From CAVQRC01 sp963715045 (GTDB lineage: Bacteria > Planctomycetota > Planctomycetia > Pirellulales > Lacipirellulaceae): DNA of 64,000 bases. The translations under genes were made by a program, and so were the position numbers. Every line of letters starts with the position of its first letter. Position 1 is the stretch's first letter. Location: positions 34,234 to 98,233 of the forward strand of contig CAVQRC010000021.1 in assembly GCA_963715045.1 (NCBI GenBank), in the 5' to 3' direction. Positions 1 to 9,920 of this stretch are shown here, in pieces. The notes below the pieces were generated by a model. The model had not been told where the DNA came from and searched no databases. It was given only the letters and a program-made list of their open reading frames with translations.

Positions 1-79
1 GGATTCAGGGTTTGCTCACGCGTCGAGCCTGCATCCCTGCATGCACCCGCAGCCCCTGACCCCTGAAATAGCAAGCCCG

Positions 80-2378
80 TTACTCCTTGAGATCGTCGTG
101 TGACCTGGCGAGAATCTCCTCGTAGGTTGCCCGGGCGATATCAAACGCCTGCTTTGCGGCGAGCCGTTCCTGTTCGCGAATCTGACCGCGTTTCGACTCC
201 CAGCAGGTATCCACCGCATCGATGCACCATCTGGCACTTCGCTTGCTGGCTCGGATCGGTTGGCCATCGACTTCGATGAACACCGGGTTGGTATGCGCGG
301 CCGGGAAAATCCGCACGGCAACCCAGGAAGAAATGGTCGGCGTGTACTCGAACTCGAGAGCGTTTATCGACCCATCGGCCGCGATCTGTTGCGTCTCGAC
401 ACTCTCGCCGTTGACGATCAGTTCGACGGGTACGTTGCGGGTATCACCGATCCGCGCACGTTCGACGTGCCAGTAGGGCTTCTTGTCGAGCGGCCGCGAG
501 CGAATCGAATTGTCGGGTTGCTCCCCGAGCAAGGCGGCCGCCTTGACCTTGATCGCGAGCGGCTGCTGGCTCTCGACAGCGAGGACGCTCGGTTGCCCGC
601 CCGCGCCCGGCTCGCCGACGCCCAACTCGTTGACCGTGAAATCGAACAGGTGGCTCAAGCCGTCGCTGCAATAGCTGCGTCCGTCCTTGAGGCCTGCCAG
701 CCAACGACCGTATTCGAGCGGCTCGTCCTCGGCCAGTTTGACGTAGATTCGCCCCAGGCCGACACGATCGCCATAGATACAGGGAAAGTCGGTCTCCCCG
801 CTGATCCGGCATTGAAAGCCGCAATTGAGTGTGTGGTACCAGATATTCAGTTCCCAGACGGCGGGCGTATCGACGGCCGAAATGAAATCGCAGGCGTCGT
901 GCACCACATCGACGATGTACTCGTTGGCCCCGATCCCGTCGAAGGGGGGCATTTCATAGTTGGGCAGGTCGTCACTCGGCAGGGCCAGCCCCCAGCCGCT
1001 GTGCGAAAAGCCGACGACCGCTCCCTGCTGCTTTCCCCACTGCAAGACGGGGAGGTCCCAACTGGGCCATTCCTCGATTTTCGTCGTCCCCGGATAGTCA
1101 TCTTCGATCAGCCCCAGCAGGCACAGGTGCCCGGTGTGGGAACTGGGAAACCCGGAGACCTCGACGTCGTACCGCATGAGGTTCTCGGAAGTCGACAGGG
1201 CACTGACGTCTCCTTCGAAGAATTGCTTCTGGTGATACCAGCAGGGCCCCCAGGAAAGCACGCATCCCACGTTGAGATCCTCGCCGAGGATGTGCCGCAT
1301 CATCGCTTCGGGACCGACGCCCTGGGTCGGCGCTTCGTAATGGGCGCAACCGGCCGCATGGACGTGATGGTCGCCCGAATACCAGCGGTGGTCGGCCATT
1401 TTGATCCATCGCTGGAGTTCGAATTCTTCCACGTGCGTCTCGGCTTCAGGCACGAGGATTTCGCGGTGTTGAATCCGATACTCGGGCCCCCGCGTGTAAG
1501 CCACTTCGTACACGCCAGGCGGAAGGAGGACGGATTCGCCGTCGTGGCGGTAGATTTGATCGTGGAAGAAGAAGTCGGGCGCCAGCCGCTGCGACCGGGC
1601 CGGGTACACCCGCTGGTTTCGATCTCGGATCACGAACTGCCCCGTCGTCGGCTGGCCCGTATCGTCGCGAATCCGGAGCTGCACCTTCACGGCCGGTCGG
1701 CAGTCGAACAGGATCGCCTGCTCGTTGCGAAAGCCAAGATCCTGCGTCCCCTGGCCGACGTCGAATGCCAGGGTGGCCTCCCGCTTGCCACGGTCTCGAC
1801 TGTAGATTTCGAGAATCCGATACTCGAGTTCGAGTCCCGAGAGTCGCTTGTTCAGCGGCTGCTTGTCGAACATTTCGAGGTCGGCCCAGCGATTGGGGAC
1901 ATCCTGGGGGCGGACAGTCGGATCGGGATCGGGACTTCCCGAGGATTGCTTGTAAATCGGCTTCGCATTCGGGCTTTCGACACGGAGTTGCGCGGTCACG
2001 CCCGCCTGGTTGTGCACCTTGACGAGATACACGGTCCAGCCCTGCTCGAGCAGTTGAGCCTCGGCATCGCCACGGGCGACCTTGACTCGGCTCTCCGGAT
2101 TGATGTTGACTCCGACCAGCACGTGGGGATCGAGGACCTTCTGAATGCCCGTCACGACCTGCTCGGGCATCGTCGCTGGCGAGCACCGCGTCCAACTCCT
2201 GCCGTTCGACATCGCTCAGCGGTCGACCAAGAAAGTTGAGGGCCGCTACAATGCGATTCACCTGAGCCGCGAGCGGTTGCGGTTCGACACCTGTCACGAT
2301 CGGCAACTGGGCCGTGGCAGCCGACGCGGAGAACATCCAGACTCCGATAAACAGCAGATCAAGGCGTCGATGCGGCAT
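80..2378 (-). CDS. CehA/McbA-type PHP metallohydrolase, exported (frameshifted)
   Basis: Probable secreted metal-dependent hydrolase of the PHP superfamily; the substrate is unknown. The start chosen gives MPHRRLDLLF followed by a hydrophobic stretch and an Ala-rich cleavage region (ATAQLP), a plausible signal peptide. The frame changes near 2165, between LASDDA and PEQVVTGIQ, and is restored by removing one base; the rest reads through to 80. The middle carries a WYSGDHHVHAAG segment, the His-rich metal site typical of the CehA/McbA group, preceded by a region that looks like a beta-sandwich. Later His and Asp residues (FSHSGWG, DVVHDACDF) could complete the metal site. The gene faces away from the creatininase-like gene with about 200 bp between them. 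The family assignment is firm and the reaction is not known. Confidence 0.8.
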
Positions 2379-2578
2379 CGAAATCTCCACAACGCAGTCT
2401 CCACAACAAAAGAGCGATCGAGTGACAAGCAGACTACACGGCGACGATGACGTTCGCACGTTTGGTTGGCGGCGAACTGTGATGGGCGGACTCTCCCGGA
2501 ATCAGCAGACCGCTATCTTCGTCGTTTGCACGCAATTTGCAAGCTTGGCGATGAGAATCGTCGCCGACGGAGGGAACG

Positions 2579-3298
2579 ATGGCCGCTGACACGATCGACG
2601 AAGTGATTCTGGGAAAGCTCACCCGTCGCGAGTTTCGGGAGCGGATGGAAACAGGTTCGCTGAAGGCCTGCCTGATCCCCACGGCCGCGACAGAGCAGCA
2701 TCTCGAGCACCTCGCGATGGAGCATGATTACCGCAGTTGTCTGCACGTGGCGGTTTCGGTCGCCGAGCGGCTGAATCCTGGCGTGCTGGTCGCACCCGTG
2801 ATGCACGTGGGAATCAGCGAACACCATATGCGGCACGTGGGGACGCTCACGGCACTTCCAGGCGGCTGGTTGAGCGTGCTGGTCGATGCGATTCGGAGCA
2901 TGCATCACGCCGGTTTCAAGAACATCCTTGTGCTCAACGGTCACGGCGGCAACGTGGATCCGATCAACGGCGTATGGAGTCAGTTCCTGCAGCGATTCGA
3001 GATCAATCTGCACTTTCGCAACTACTGGGACTTTCTCGACGAGAACGTCGCCCGACAATGCCTCGCGACAGGCGTCTGCCCCGGTCACGCCCAGGAGTTC
3101 GAAACGGCGTTCGCCCTCGCCGCATTCCCGGAAAATGTCCGGTTGGAAGCGATGCGGGAGCAGGCCGATCAATCTCCCTGCAAGGCAACTGCCGAAGCCG
3201 GACAGGCACTGATCGACTCGATTGTCGAACACACCACTGCGTTTGTACGCGGCATGATCGACGGCACTCATACCGCTGAGGTTCCCCCGTTCATGTAG
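2579..3298 (+). CDS. Creatininase family protein
   Basis: Metal-dependent amidohydrolase-like protein of the creatininase/MftE/FAPy-deformylase family; probably hydrolyses a cyclic amide or formamide, substrate unknown. The 239-residue length is normal for the family. Visible metal ligands are Glu39 and His41 in TEQH, Asp50, His122 in the signature NGHGGN (120-125), and the HAQEFET segment (His170, Glu173). There is no signal peptide, so it is cytoplasmic. It is followed after 160 bp by the DUF4432 gene on the same strand, with a dispersed repeat copy between them. Confidence 0.9.
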   Translation: MAADTIDEVILGKLTRREFRERMETGSLKACLIPTAATEQHLEHLAMEHDYRSCLHVAVSVAERLNPGVLVAPVMHVGISEHHMRHVGTLTALPGGWLSVLVDAIRSMHHAGFKNILVLNGHGGNVDPINGVWSQFLQRFEINLHFRNYWDFLDENVARQCLATGVCPGHAQEFETAFALAAFPENVRLEAMREQADQSPCKATAEAGQALIDSIVEHTTAFVRGMIDGTHTAEVPPFM

Positions 3299-3375
3299 GC
3301 AGGAGCCCAGTCCGCGTACCGCGGGCGCGAGCTTGGCTAGGGATTCGCTCCGCGTTGCAAATCCGCTTCGTTGAG

Positions 3376-3454
3376 TACCGATCCAAAAACCTCCGTGAGC
3401 GTGTCCCACGGTCGAGGAATTTGCTAGCGGAAGCCGGTTTTCGGATCGGCTCTA
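3376..3454 (+). repeat. Dispersed ~79-bp intergenic repeat, copy A
   Basis: This segment shares an ordered series of blocks with two other intergenic stretches of the window. The shared blocks are a CGATCC-like start, GTGAGCGTGTCCCACGG, GAGGAATT and a terminal CGGATCGGCTCTA. The other copies are at 37483-37561 (opposite strand) and 55751-55828. It lies between the creatininase-like and DUF4432 genes. It has no evident coding capacity. Confidence 0.7.
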
Positions 3455-3457
3455 AAT

Positions 3458-4597
3458 ATGCCCTCAAACGGGAAAACCACGATGCAGTCGCAACATCCAT
3501 CTCCATGGCGTGCAGACCCGAACAAGTTCGAACTCGTCGAGCAGGTCGGTGGGATTCGGACCGGTACGCTCGACTATCCGAATCCAGGCGGGAGCCAGGC
3601 AGCCCGCGTGGCCCATGTCGACACCGGCTCGGGACTCCGCTACACGGTCTCGATCGATCGCGGCGGCGATCTCGTCGAGGCCCGGCATAACGCGACGAAC
3701 CTCGCATTCCTGACCCCCAATGGCTACAAACCGCCCAACCCCGCCTACCATCGCGATCTGGATTGGCTCAGCGGCTGGCCAGCCGGGTTGATGACGACCT
3801 GCGGTCCGATTCATATGGGCGGACCGCGGGAGGAAGATGGCGTCGACGTCTCGCTGCACGGCCGCTACTCCAACACGCCGGCCGCCGTTCATCAGGTAAT
3901 CAATCCCGACCCCCGCAACGACCAGAGCGTCATGGCGATCGAAATGTCGATCCGAGATACGCGGATGTTCGGCCCGAACATTGAAGTCCGGCGGCGGATC
4001 GAGTCGACGCTGGGCGTGGCTGAGATCCGGGTCACCGACCAGGTGACCAACGTCGGCGACGAACGATGCCCCCACTCACTGTTGTATCACGTGAACCTCG
4101 GCTACCCGCTGCTGGATGCAGGCGCAAAGATCGTCATGCGGGGAACGACTTCGATCGTGTGCGTGGCCGACGAGGCAGCCGGCGAGCCGGACGACGAGGC
4201 CTTGAACCAGTTCAAGACGATCCCGCCCCCTCAGGCCACCCACGCCGGCGCGGCGGAAAACTGTTTCCTGGTCGACCCGGTGGCCGATGATGAAGGCCTC
4301 GCGCATGCGGGCTTGATCAATCCCGCGCGGCAAATTGCCTTGGAACTGGCATTCCCGGTCGCGCTGCTGCCCCGGCTGGCGTGCTGGCAGCACTATGGTC
4401 CGCGGGGATCATACGTGGTCGGCATCGAGCCCTATAGCGGCACCCTGGTCGGCAAGGCCACCGACGCCCATCCCGCGGCGGAGCAGTGGCTGGAACCGGG
4501 CCAAACGCGGCATTACGAGCTCGTGTTCCGCGTCCATACCGACGCGGCAGCGATCGCAGCCTTTGCCGCCCACGACGGCCCCTGGCTGCGTGCGTAG
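3458..4597 (+). CDS. DUF4432 family protein (aldose 1-epimerase-like)
   Basis: Cytoplasmic galactose-mutarotase-like beta-sandwich protein of the DUF4432 family, which binds or interconverts a sugar; the substrate is not established. The 379-residue length fits. Family-like features include SIDRGGDLVEARH near the start, the CGPIHMGG segment, and paired His/Glu positions (LYHVNLGYPLL near residue 210, GIEPYSG near 330) where aldose epimerases place catalytic residues. An alternative start is Met9 at 3482. The stop lies 8 bp from the convergent pdxA stop. Adjacent sugar and sialic-acid genes suggest a role in carbohydrate use. Confidence 0.85.
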   Translation: MPSNGKTTMQSQHPSPWRADPNKFELVEQVGGIRTGTLDYPNPGGSQAARVAHVDTGSGLRYTVSIDRGGDLVEARHNATNLAFLTPNGYKPPNPAYHRDLDWLSGWPAGLMTTCGPIHMGGPREEDGVDVSLHGRYSNTPAAVHQVINPDPRNDQSVMAIEMSIRDTRMFGPNIEVRRRIESTLGVAEIRVTDQVTNVGDERCPHSLLYHVNLGYPLLDAGAKIVMRGTTSIVCVADEAAGEPDDEALNQFKTIPPPQATHAGAAENCFLVDPVADDEGLAHAGLINPARQIALELAFPVALLPRLACWQHYGPRGSYVVGIEPYSGTLVGKATDAHPAAEQWLEPGQTRHYELVFRVHTDAAAIAAFAAHDGPWLRA

Positions 4598-4605
4598 CGG
4601 CGGGT

Positions 4606-5619
4606 TCAGATCAGCTGCAATGCCAGTTCAATGGCGTGCCGCATGCTGGACGCGTCGGCCCTGCCTTGCCAGGCGATGTCGAGCGCAGTCCCATGATCGA
4701 CCGAAGTCCTTACGATCGGCAGCCCGAGCGTGACATTCACGGCCGTCTCGAACGCCAGCGCTTTCACCGGGATCAACCCCTGATCGTGGTACATGCAGAC
4801 GTAGCAATCGGTCTCCGCACGCCGCGTCGCCACAAATGCCGTATCGGCCGGCAGCGGGCCCTCGATGGTAATTCCACGAGCCCGGGCCATTTCTACTGCC
4901 GGCACGATGAACGCCTCCTCTTCCCCCGAGCCGAACAGGCCGTGCTCACCGGCGTGCGGATTCAGTCCACAGACCACCAGCTTTCCTGCTCGTCCCCGCA
5001 TGCGTCGGATCGCGTCGTGACTCAGCTCAATGACTTCCAGGACGCGATCGGTCGTTATCCGGCCCGCCACTTCATGAAGTCCGACATGCGTCGTCACGAG
5101 GCTGCAGGTGATGTCTTTGCTCGTCAGCATCATGCAGTACCGATCGCAACCCGTCTGGGCAGCCAGAATCTCGGTATGACCGGTGTAGGGGATCCCGGCC
5201 GTGTGGAGTGCTTCCTTGTGGATCGGCCCTGTCACCACCGCGGCAACGTCGCCGGCGATCGCTGCCTGGATCGCAGCTTCCACGTATCGGTAGGACGCCC
5301 GACCAGTCAGCCGACTCACTTCGCCCGGCACGACCGAATTCGCCTCAATCCCACCCAGGTCCAGGACGCACGGTTCCTCCGGCAAACCGGACAATCCTGG
5401 CCAATGAGTCGTGCCGCAGACAGTCTCTGGCAACGGCAGTCCGACTGCTGCGGCCGCTCGTTGCAGCACTGCCGCGCTGCCGAAAATCACGATGGACGCC
5501 CGCGCCGCAAGGGAACCATCCGTCGCCACGCGAAGGCAAAGCTCGGGTCCGACACCGGCCGGGTCACCCATCGTAACCGCGAGTCTGGGGCGCATAGCGC
5601 GGGCCTTCGTTGCGATCAT
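4606..5619 (-). CDS. pdxA: 4-hydroxythreonine-4-phosphate dehydrogenase PdxA
   Basis: NAD-dependent oxidative decarboxylase of 4-phosphohydroxy-L-threonine in the DXP-dependent pyridoxal-phosphate pathway; cytoplasmic. Diagnostic segments are VTMGDPAGVGPE at the N terminus, IPYTGHTEIL and VTTHVGLHEV with metal-binding His residues, and MYHDQGLIPVK near the C terminus. Length is normal (about 329-337 residues). The first ATG overlaps the upstream stop as ATGA (5616-5619), but Met9 at 5595 gives the usual MRPRLAVTMGD start and may be the true one. It is translationally coupled to the PLP-dependent decarboxylase upstream, so cofactor synthesis and a cofactor user sit in one transcript. PdxA2-type paralogues act on other substrates, so a catabolic role cannot be excluded. 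Confidence 0.93.
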   Translation of the reverse strand: MIATKARAMRPRLAVTMGDPAGVGPELCLRVATDGSLAARASIVIFGSAAVLQRAAAAVGLPLPETVCGTTHWPGLSGLPEEPCVLDLGGIEANSVVPGEVSRLTGRASYRYVEAAIQAAIAGDVAAVVTGPIHKEALHTAGIPYTGHTEILAAQTGCDRYCMMLTSKDITCSLVTTHVGLHEVAGRITTDRVLEVIELSHDAIRRMRGRAGKLVVCGLNPHAGEHGLFGSGEEEAFIVPAVEMARARGITIEGPLPADTAFVATRRAETDCYVCMYHDQGLIPVKALAFETAVNVTLGLPIVRTSVDHGTALDIAWQGRADASSMRHAIELALQLI

Positions 5620-7214
5620 CCAGTTACGGAGATCAGTTTCGCCGCTTCGGTACGAATCACCTCGAGCAGCATCTGGAGATGTTCGCGGCGCGTGAGCGGA
5701 TTGATGATCGTGGTCCGCAGCATGCCCACCCCGTCAATGGAATTGGCCACGAGATAGAATTGCCCCGACTCGATGATGCGACGTCGGACCCGAAACTGGA
5801 ATTCGCTCAACTCCGCGGTCGAGGCTCCCCGCAGCGAAGGCGGAATATAGCGAAAGGTCACAATATTGCACTCCGGCCGCGCGAACGGTTCGAAATCGGG
5901 CTCCCGTTCGAGAAGCTCGTAAAACTCGCGGGCCCGCGCGAACGTTACGTCGACCAGATCTTCGAACAACTCGCGCCCGAACAAGGACCAGACGCCCCAC
6001 AGTCCGAACGCGGCCGCCCGTTTGGTGCACTCGACGGTGCGGAGGCCTGAGTCGTACTCGGCGAGTTCCTGGGCGATAGGGTCGAACAGGTAGGGTGCAT
6101 CCTGGTTGAATGCTCGCTGGCAATCGGCCCGCTCGCGATAAAACAACAACGCGCAAAGCGCCGGCATGAAGAACATTTTGTGGGCATCGCAAACGACGCT
6201 GTCGGCACGATGGAGCCCGCTTACGAGTTCGCGATGCTGATGGCTGATACAGGCGGCTCCCCCATGCGCGGCGTCGACGTGCATCCATACCCTGTGACGT
6301 TCGCAGATGTCGGCAATGGCGTCGAGCTGGTCGAACGCTCCGGTGGGCGTCGCGCCGGCGACGGCAACGACCGCGACAATCGGCACCTTGCGGCGGCGAA
6401 GGTCACTCAGCACGTCGTTCAAAGCTGGCGGGTCGATCGCTCTCCGGGCGTCGAGCGGAGCGGCGACGACGCGATCGCTGCCGATTCCGAGAATGCCGGC
6501 GGCCCGGCGGATACAGTAGTGCGATTCGGCATGGGCGACGAGGACCGGCGGCAGGCCTCGATCGGTGAGACCGGCCTCGAAGACTCCGTCGAGAGTGACA
6601 TTCCGGGCCGTGAGCAAAGCCGTGAGGTTCGCCAAAGACGCTCCCGAGGTAATCAGACCGCCGAACTGACCGGCGGCAAAACCGATGTGACCGCCAATCT
6701 CGTCGAGCAACGCCCGTTCGACCGCCGTCGCCCAGGGGCCCATCTCGTAGATGGCCATCACCTGGTTCGTCGCCGAACCGATCGCGTCGAACAATCCCGC
6801 GAGGGGGATCGAAGCGGGAACCTGATGCCCCACGTAGTGCGGATGATGAAGGTTGTTACCCCGCTCGAGACACAGCGTGAGCAACTCGCGGAACCGGCGA
6901 CTCAGAGACTCGCGATCCAAAGGCGTCGCGGCCCCGTCCGACGCATTCAACTCGCGTCGGGCATCGGCCACGTTTTCCTGCGGCGGATTCCAGTTCAGTA
7001 CCGGCCCTTGCCCCTGGAGAACGCGGCCGAAATGGGCGGTCAGGCCCTCGACCAGATCCGCACCCAGATGCGCCAGATTGGCTGCCTCGAACGCGGCTTC
7101 AATCCGCTTCGTCGACGATAGTAAGTCCGCTCTCATCTGATTGAAACTAGCAATTTCAGGGGCGGAGTTCCATGATGGCCGTTGCCACGCTTTCTCCTGG
7201 ATGACCTCCGCCAC
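5616..7214 (-). CDS. Group II PLP-dependent decarboxylase
   Basis: Fold-type I PLP enzyme of the group II decarboxylase family (glutamate, aromatic amino acid, diaminobutyrate and cysteine-sulfinate decarboxylases). It should remove the alpha-carboxylate of an amino acid; which one cannot be told from sequence. The PLP site is clear: HVDAAHGG with Asp314, and CDAHK with His345 and the Schiff-base Lys346. HPHYVGHQVPA (124-134) is the substrate-side motif. Total length is 532 residues; Met27 (7136) is an alternative start. The stop overlaps the pdxA start by ATGA, so the two are probably one operon. Confidence 0.88.
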   Translation of the reverse strand: MAEVIQEKAWQRPSWNSAPEIASFNQMRADLLSSTKRIEAAFEAANLAHLGADLVEGLTAHFGRVLQGQGPVLNWNPPQENVADARRELNASDGAATPLDRESLSRRFRELLTLCLERGNNLHHPHYVGHQVPASIPLAGLFDAIGSATNQVMAIYEMGPWATAVERALLDEIGGHIGFAAGQFGGLITSGASLANLTALLTARNVTLDGVFEAGLTDRGLPPVLVAHAESHYCIRRAAGILGIGSDRVVAAPLDARRAIDPPALNDVLSDLRRRKVPIVAVVAVAGATPTGAFDQLDAIADICERHRVWMHVDAAHGGAACISHQHRELVSGLHRADSVVCDAHKMFFMPALCALLFYRERADCQRAFNQDAPYLFDPIAQELAEYDSGLRTVECTKRAAAFGLWGVWSLFGRELFEDLVDVTFARAREFYELLEREPDFEPFARPECNIVTFRYIPPSLRGASTAELSEFQFRVRRRIIESGQFYLVANSIDGVGMLRTTIINPLTRREHLQMLLEVIRTEAAKLISVTG

Positions 7215-7225
7215 GTTCTAGTCCC

Positions 7226-7702
7226 ATGAATCGACGTCAGTTTCTTGCTGTCACCAGTGATAACCGGGGTTATGTCACCCTGAGCGACGATGGACTTCAC
7301 TGGCAAGATAAGCGGGCGTGGGAATTCGACGATGGCACGCCCCTCGAGATGTCATCAACCCAGCAGCATTGGCTCACGCACAGCGGGGGGCTGCTGCTGG
7401 TCTACACCCGCCGGGACGCGACCAATGCCAATGTGATTCGCTGGCGGTCGCCGCTGTGGGTCGCACAGGTCGACCCCCAGCGTCGATGTCTGCTGAAAGC
7501 CACCGAACGTGTCGTACTGCCGATCGTTGGAGACGGGATCAACGACCCGGACCGTGTCGCCTTGATGGGCAACTTCAACGTCACCAATGTGAGCCCCGCG
7601 GAGTCGTGGGCCACGGTGGGGGAATGGATGCCCCGCCACCATTATCGCGGCGATGTCTTGCTCGCCCGGCTTCGCTGGGCGACGCCAAATCGAAATGTGT
7701 AG
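7226..7702 (+). pseudogene. Sialidase family protein, C-terminal remnant
   Basis: The 158 residues match the last part of bacterial sialidase/BNR-repeat proteins. They carry an Asp-box-like TLSDDGLHWQ, then QQHWLTHSGGLLLVYTR and NVTNVSPAESWATVGEW. The family normally has about 350-450 residues, so the N-terminal propeller blades are missing. The open frame begins MNRRQFLAV, which looks like the start of a Tat signal but is joined directly to the C-terminal region, as if an in-frame deletion removed the middle. It begins 11 bp from the divergent decarboxylase start. It is probably inactive; an accidental ATG is the alternative explanation. A sialic-acid-lyase-like gene lies at 17987-18904. Confidence 0.6.
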
Positions 7703-7746
7703 TCCTGGCGCTGACGCTCTTCGGTTGCTACCGGTTCTTCAGGCTG

Positions 7747-8548
7747 TCAGTCATCAGTCATCCCCAACAGGCAGCCCTCGCACGCCTCGGGACGCTCGAG
7801 GCCGCTGGGGACGGCCCGCACGCTGTGCGGGGCGATCTCGAACAACGTGCGTTCGGCCGTGATGAACGCGGCGAGAAAGTGGGCCACCGCTTCATAAAAG
7901 CCGCCCTGGCCTTCGTGTCCGAGAAGTCTCGCGAAAGCGGGCGTCCACCAGGTGAGGTGCTCCCGCAGGAATCTTGCCTGGGCGTCGAGACAGGTCTCCA
8001 CGCGTCCCGGTTGCCTGCCCGGACCGGCTGCCTCGGCCTGCCGCGTGAGGCCAATCAAGAAGGCCATAAACTCGAGTTCGAGCACGATGTGGTCGGGACG
8101 CTCCGGGTGCTGCTGCGAGGGGGATACGCCGAACGCTCGGTAGAAACCGCTGACATCCGCCAGCATATTGCTGCGCTGAAAGGTCAACTTGCCGTCGATG
8201 TAGTCCGTCTCGTAAGGCGGGCAGGCGTTGGAAACGAGGAGGCCGAACGTTTCCTCGTACAGGCGGTTGAACTCGTCGCCTGAAGTAGGCAGCGAGGCGA
8301 AGATCGGCGATACGGCGAGTTCGCAAAGCGGGCGTTCGCCGGGAGCGCAGCCGGGCACTCGCAGCTTCCGGCACGCCTTGGAGGATCGCGGCCGCTTCGT
8401 CAAGCAGCGTGCAGGGCTTGAGAGCGGCGAGCTGCTTCCACGCGTCGCACCGGGGGTCCAGCAGGGTGAGGGCGGCGAAACGGTACAGCGACTGCCTTGC
8501 CTGGGCCACGGCCGGATCGCATGCGACGTGGGCGATGGACATTTTCAT
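7747..8548 (-). CDS. TorD/DmsD/NarJ-type molybdoenzyme chaperone (frameshifted)
   Basis: Cytoplasmic assembly chaperone expected to bind the Tat signal of the alpha subunit and hold it for cofactor insertion. The N-terminal part (MKMSIAHVACDPAVAQARQS) is in one frame. From about 8350 the homology continues in another through CPPYETDYI and the family signature RPDHIVLELEFM. The C terminus has an AHFLAAFITAE helix and ends in a Cys-containing tail (ACEGCLLG). One frame change needs correcting. It is the last gene of the molybdoenzyme operon, starting 17 bp after the beta-subunit stop. It resembles the chaperones of type II DMSO-reductase-family enzymes (DdhD/NarJ group). Confidence 0.82.
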
Positions 8549-8564
8549 ACTCGATCTCCAGACT

Positions 8565-9878
8565 TCAGATCGAGTTCACGTGCACGTCGGCCGGCCGCTC
8601 GAACGTCGGTTCTTCGACCGTGACGCGGACGACTTCTTCGCCGAGCTTGTTGAAGCCGATGACCGTGTCGTTGAACAGTTCCTGCGTCTTGCTGGCTGCC
8701 GTCGGGCATCGTGACTTCGATCTCGCCGACCTTTGGCCCTTGTTCGATCTCGAAGCGAAACACGATCTGCTGGTTCGCGCGGAACAGTTGCAGCACGGCC
8801 AGCAGCTCGCGATCCGGACAACTGTATTGTTCGATCGCGTGATCGACGCCGGGGCCGAACATCTGCGTCAAGATAGTCCGCGAGGCACCCAGCGCGGCGG
8901 AATGTAGAACCCGTTGGGCTCGGTGCCGAACTGCGGATACAGCGGCAAGGCGACCTGCCGCTCGCGAATCAGGTAGTACAGCGGATTTGTCGGGGATCGT
9001 CCGCCCAGGTGCCGTCCTCGTCGATCTTCACCAGGCCCTGCAGGCGAATCTTGCCGACGCAGGCCGCCATGCAGCGGGTTTCCGCCGGCGCGCCGGTCGG
9101 GCTGACGCTCTCGGTCCTTGCCCTCCAGGCGCGGAAAGCAGGCGATGCACTTTTCGCTGGTCCGCGTCGTCGGGCGATACATGGCCTTCTTGTAGGGACA
9201 ACCTTCGACGCACTTGCGGTAGCCGCGACAGCGGCTCTGATCGATCAGCACGACGCCGTCTTCGGGCCGCTTGTAGATCGCATTGCGCGGACAGGACGCG
9301 AGGCAGCCGGGATAGGTGCAGTGATTGCAGATGCGGGCCAGGTGAAAGAACCAGACCTTGTGTTCGGGCAGTTGAGCCTCGCCGCCGTACTGCTCCTTGC
9401 CCTGTGTCGTGAAGTGATCTCCGGTCGCCGTGTCTTCGTGGATGTTGGGCGACCGCCATTCGTCGTCGGTCGGCAGATAGCCCAAGCGCCTGCTGCGGCC
9501 CGTAGCCGGGCCGCGGCTTCTTGTCGGCCGCTTCAAAGATCGTCATCCCGTCGAACACGCCGTACGGCTGCTGCTCGCTGTCGCCGCTCGCGCGCGTCCC
9601 AGACCTGTCCGCCGGGATTGGCTTCTTCGAGCATCTGCAGCAGCTTGCCGTCCCAGTGCTGCGGATAGCCGCCGTAGGGCTTGGTTTCCACGTTGTTCCA
9701 CCACATCAGCTCCTGCCCCTTGGAAAAGGTCCAGGTGCTCTTGCAGGCCATCGTGCAGGTCTGGCAGCCGATGCAGCGGTTGGGATTGAAGACGAACGCG
9801 AACTGCCACTCGCGGATGACGCTCCTCGTGCGGATAGCTCATCTCGCGACCGATTTGCCAGTTGTAGACGTCAGGCAT
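8565..9878 (-). CDS. NXR/NarH-like iron-sulfur beta subunit (multiply frameshifted)
   Basis: Electron-transfer subunit carrying three [4Fe-4S] and one [3Fe-4S] clusters, passing electrons between the molybdenum subunit and a cytochrome. Restoring the frame gives about 435 residues from MPDVYNWQIGREMSYP to a C terminus FERPADVHVNSI. Cys groups are all visible: RCIGCQTCTMACKS, RICNHCTYPGCLASCP, RCRGYRKCVEGCP and EKCIACFPR. The phrases WWNNVETKPYGGYPQ, GPGVDHAIEQY and LAVLQLFRANQQIVFR match, from memory, the beta subunits of Nitrospira and anammox nitrite oxidoreductases very closely, more so than enterobacterial NarH. At least seven frame changes occur in 1.3 kb, yet homology is continuous. There is no signal peptide; it would be exported with the alpha subunit. 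Confidence 0.88.
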
Positions 9879-9920
9879 GTTCGGGTCTCCTGATCGAGCT
9901 GATATGCATCGGCAGGATGG

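Noticed and set aside
260..2239. Plus-strand open frame of 659 codons opposite the PHP metallohydrolase
   Set aside because: Antisense shadow of a GC-rich gene; no recognisable motif, while the minus strand carries a clear metal site.
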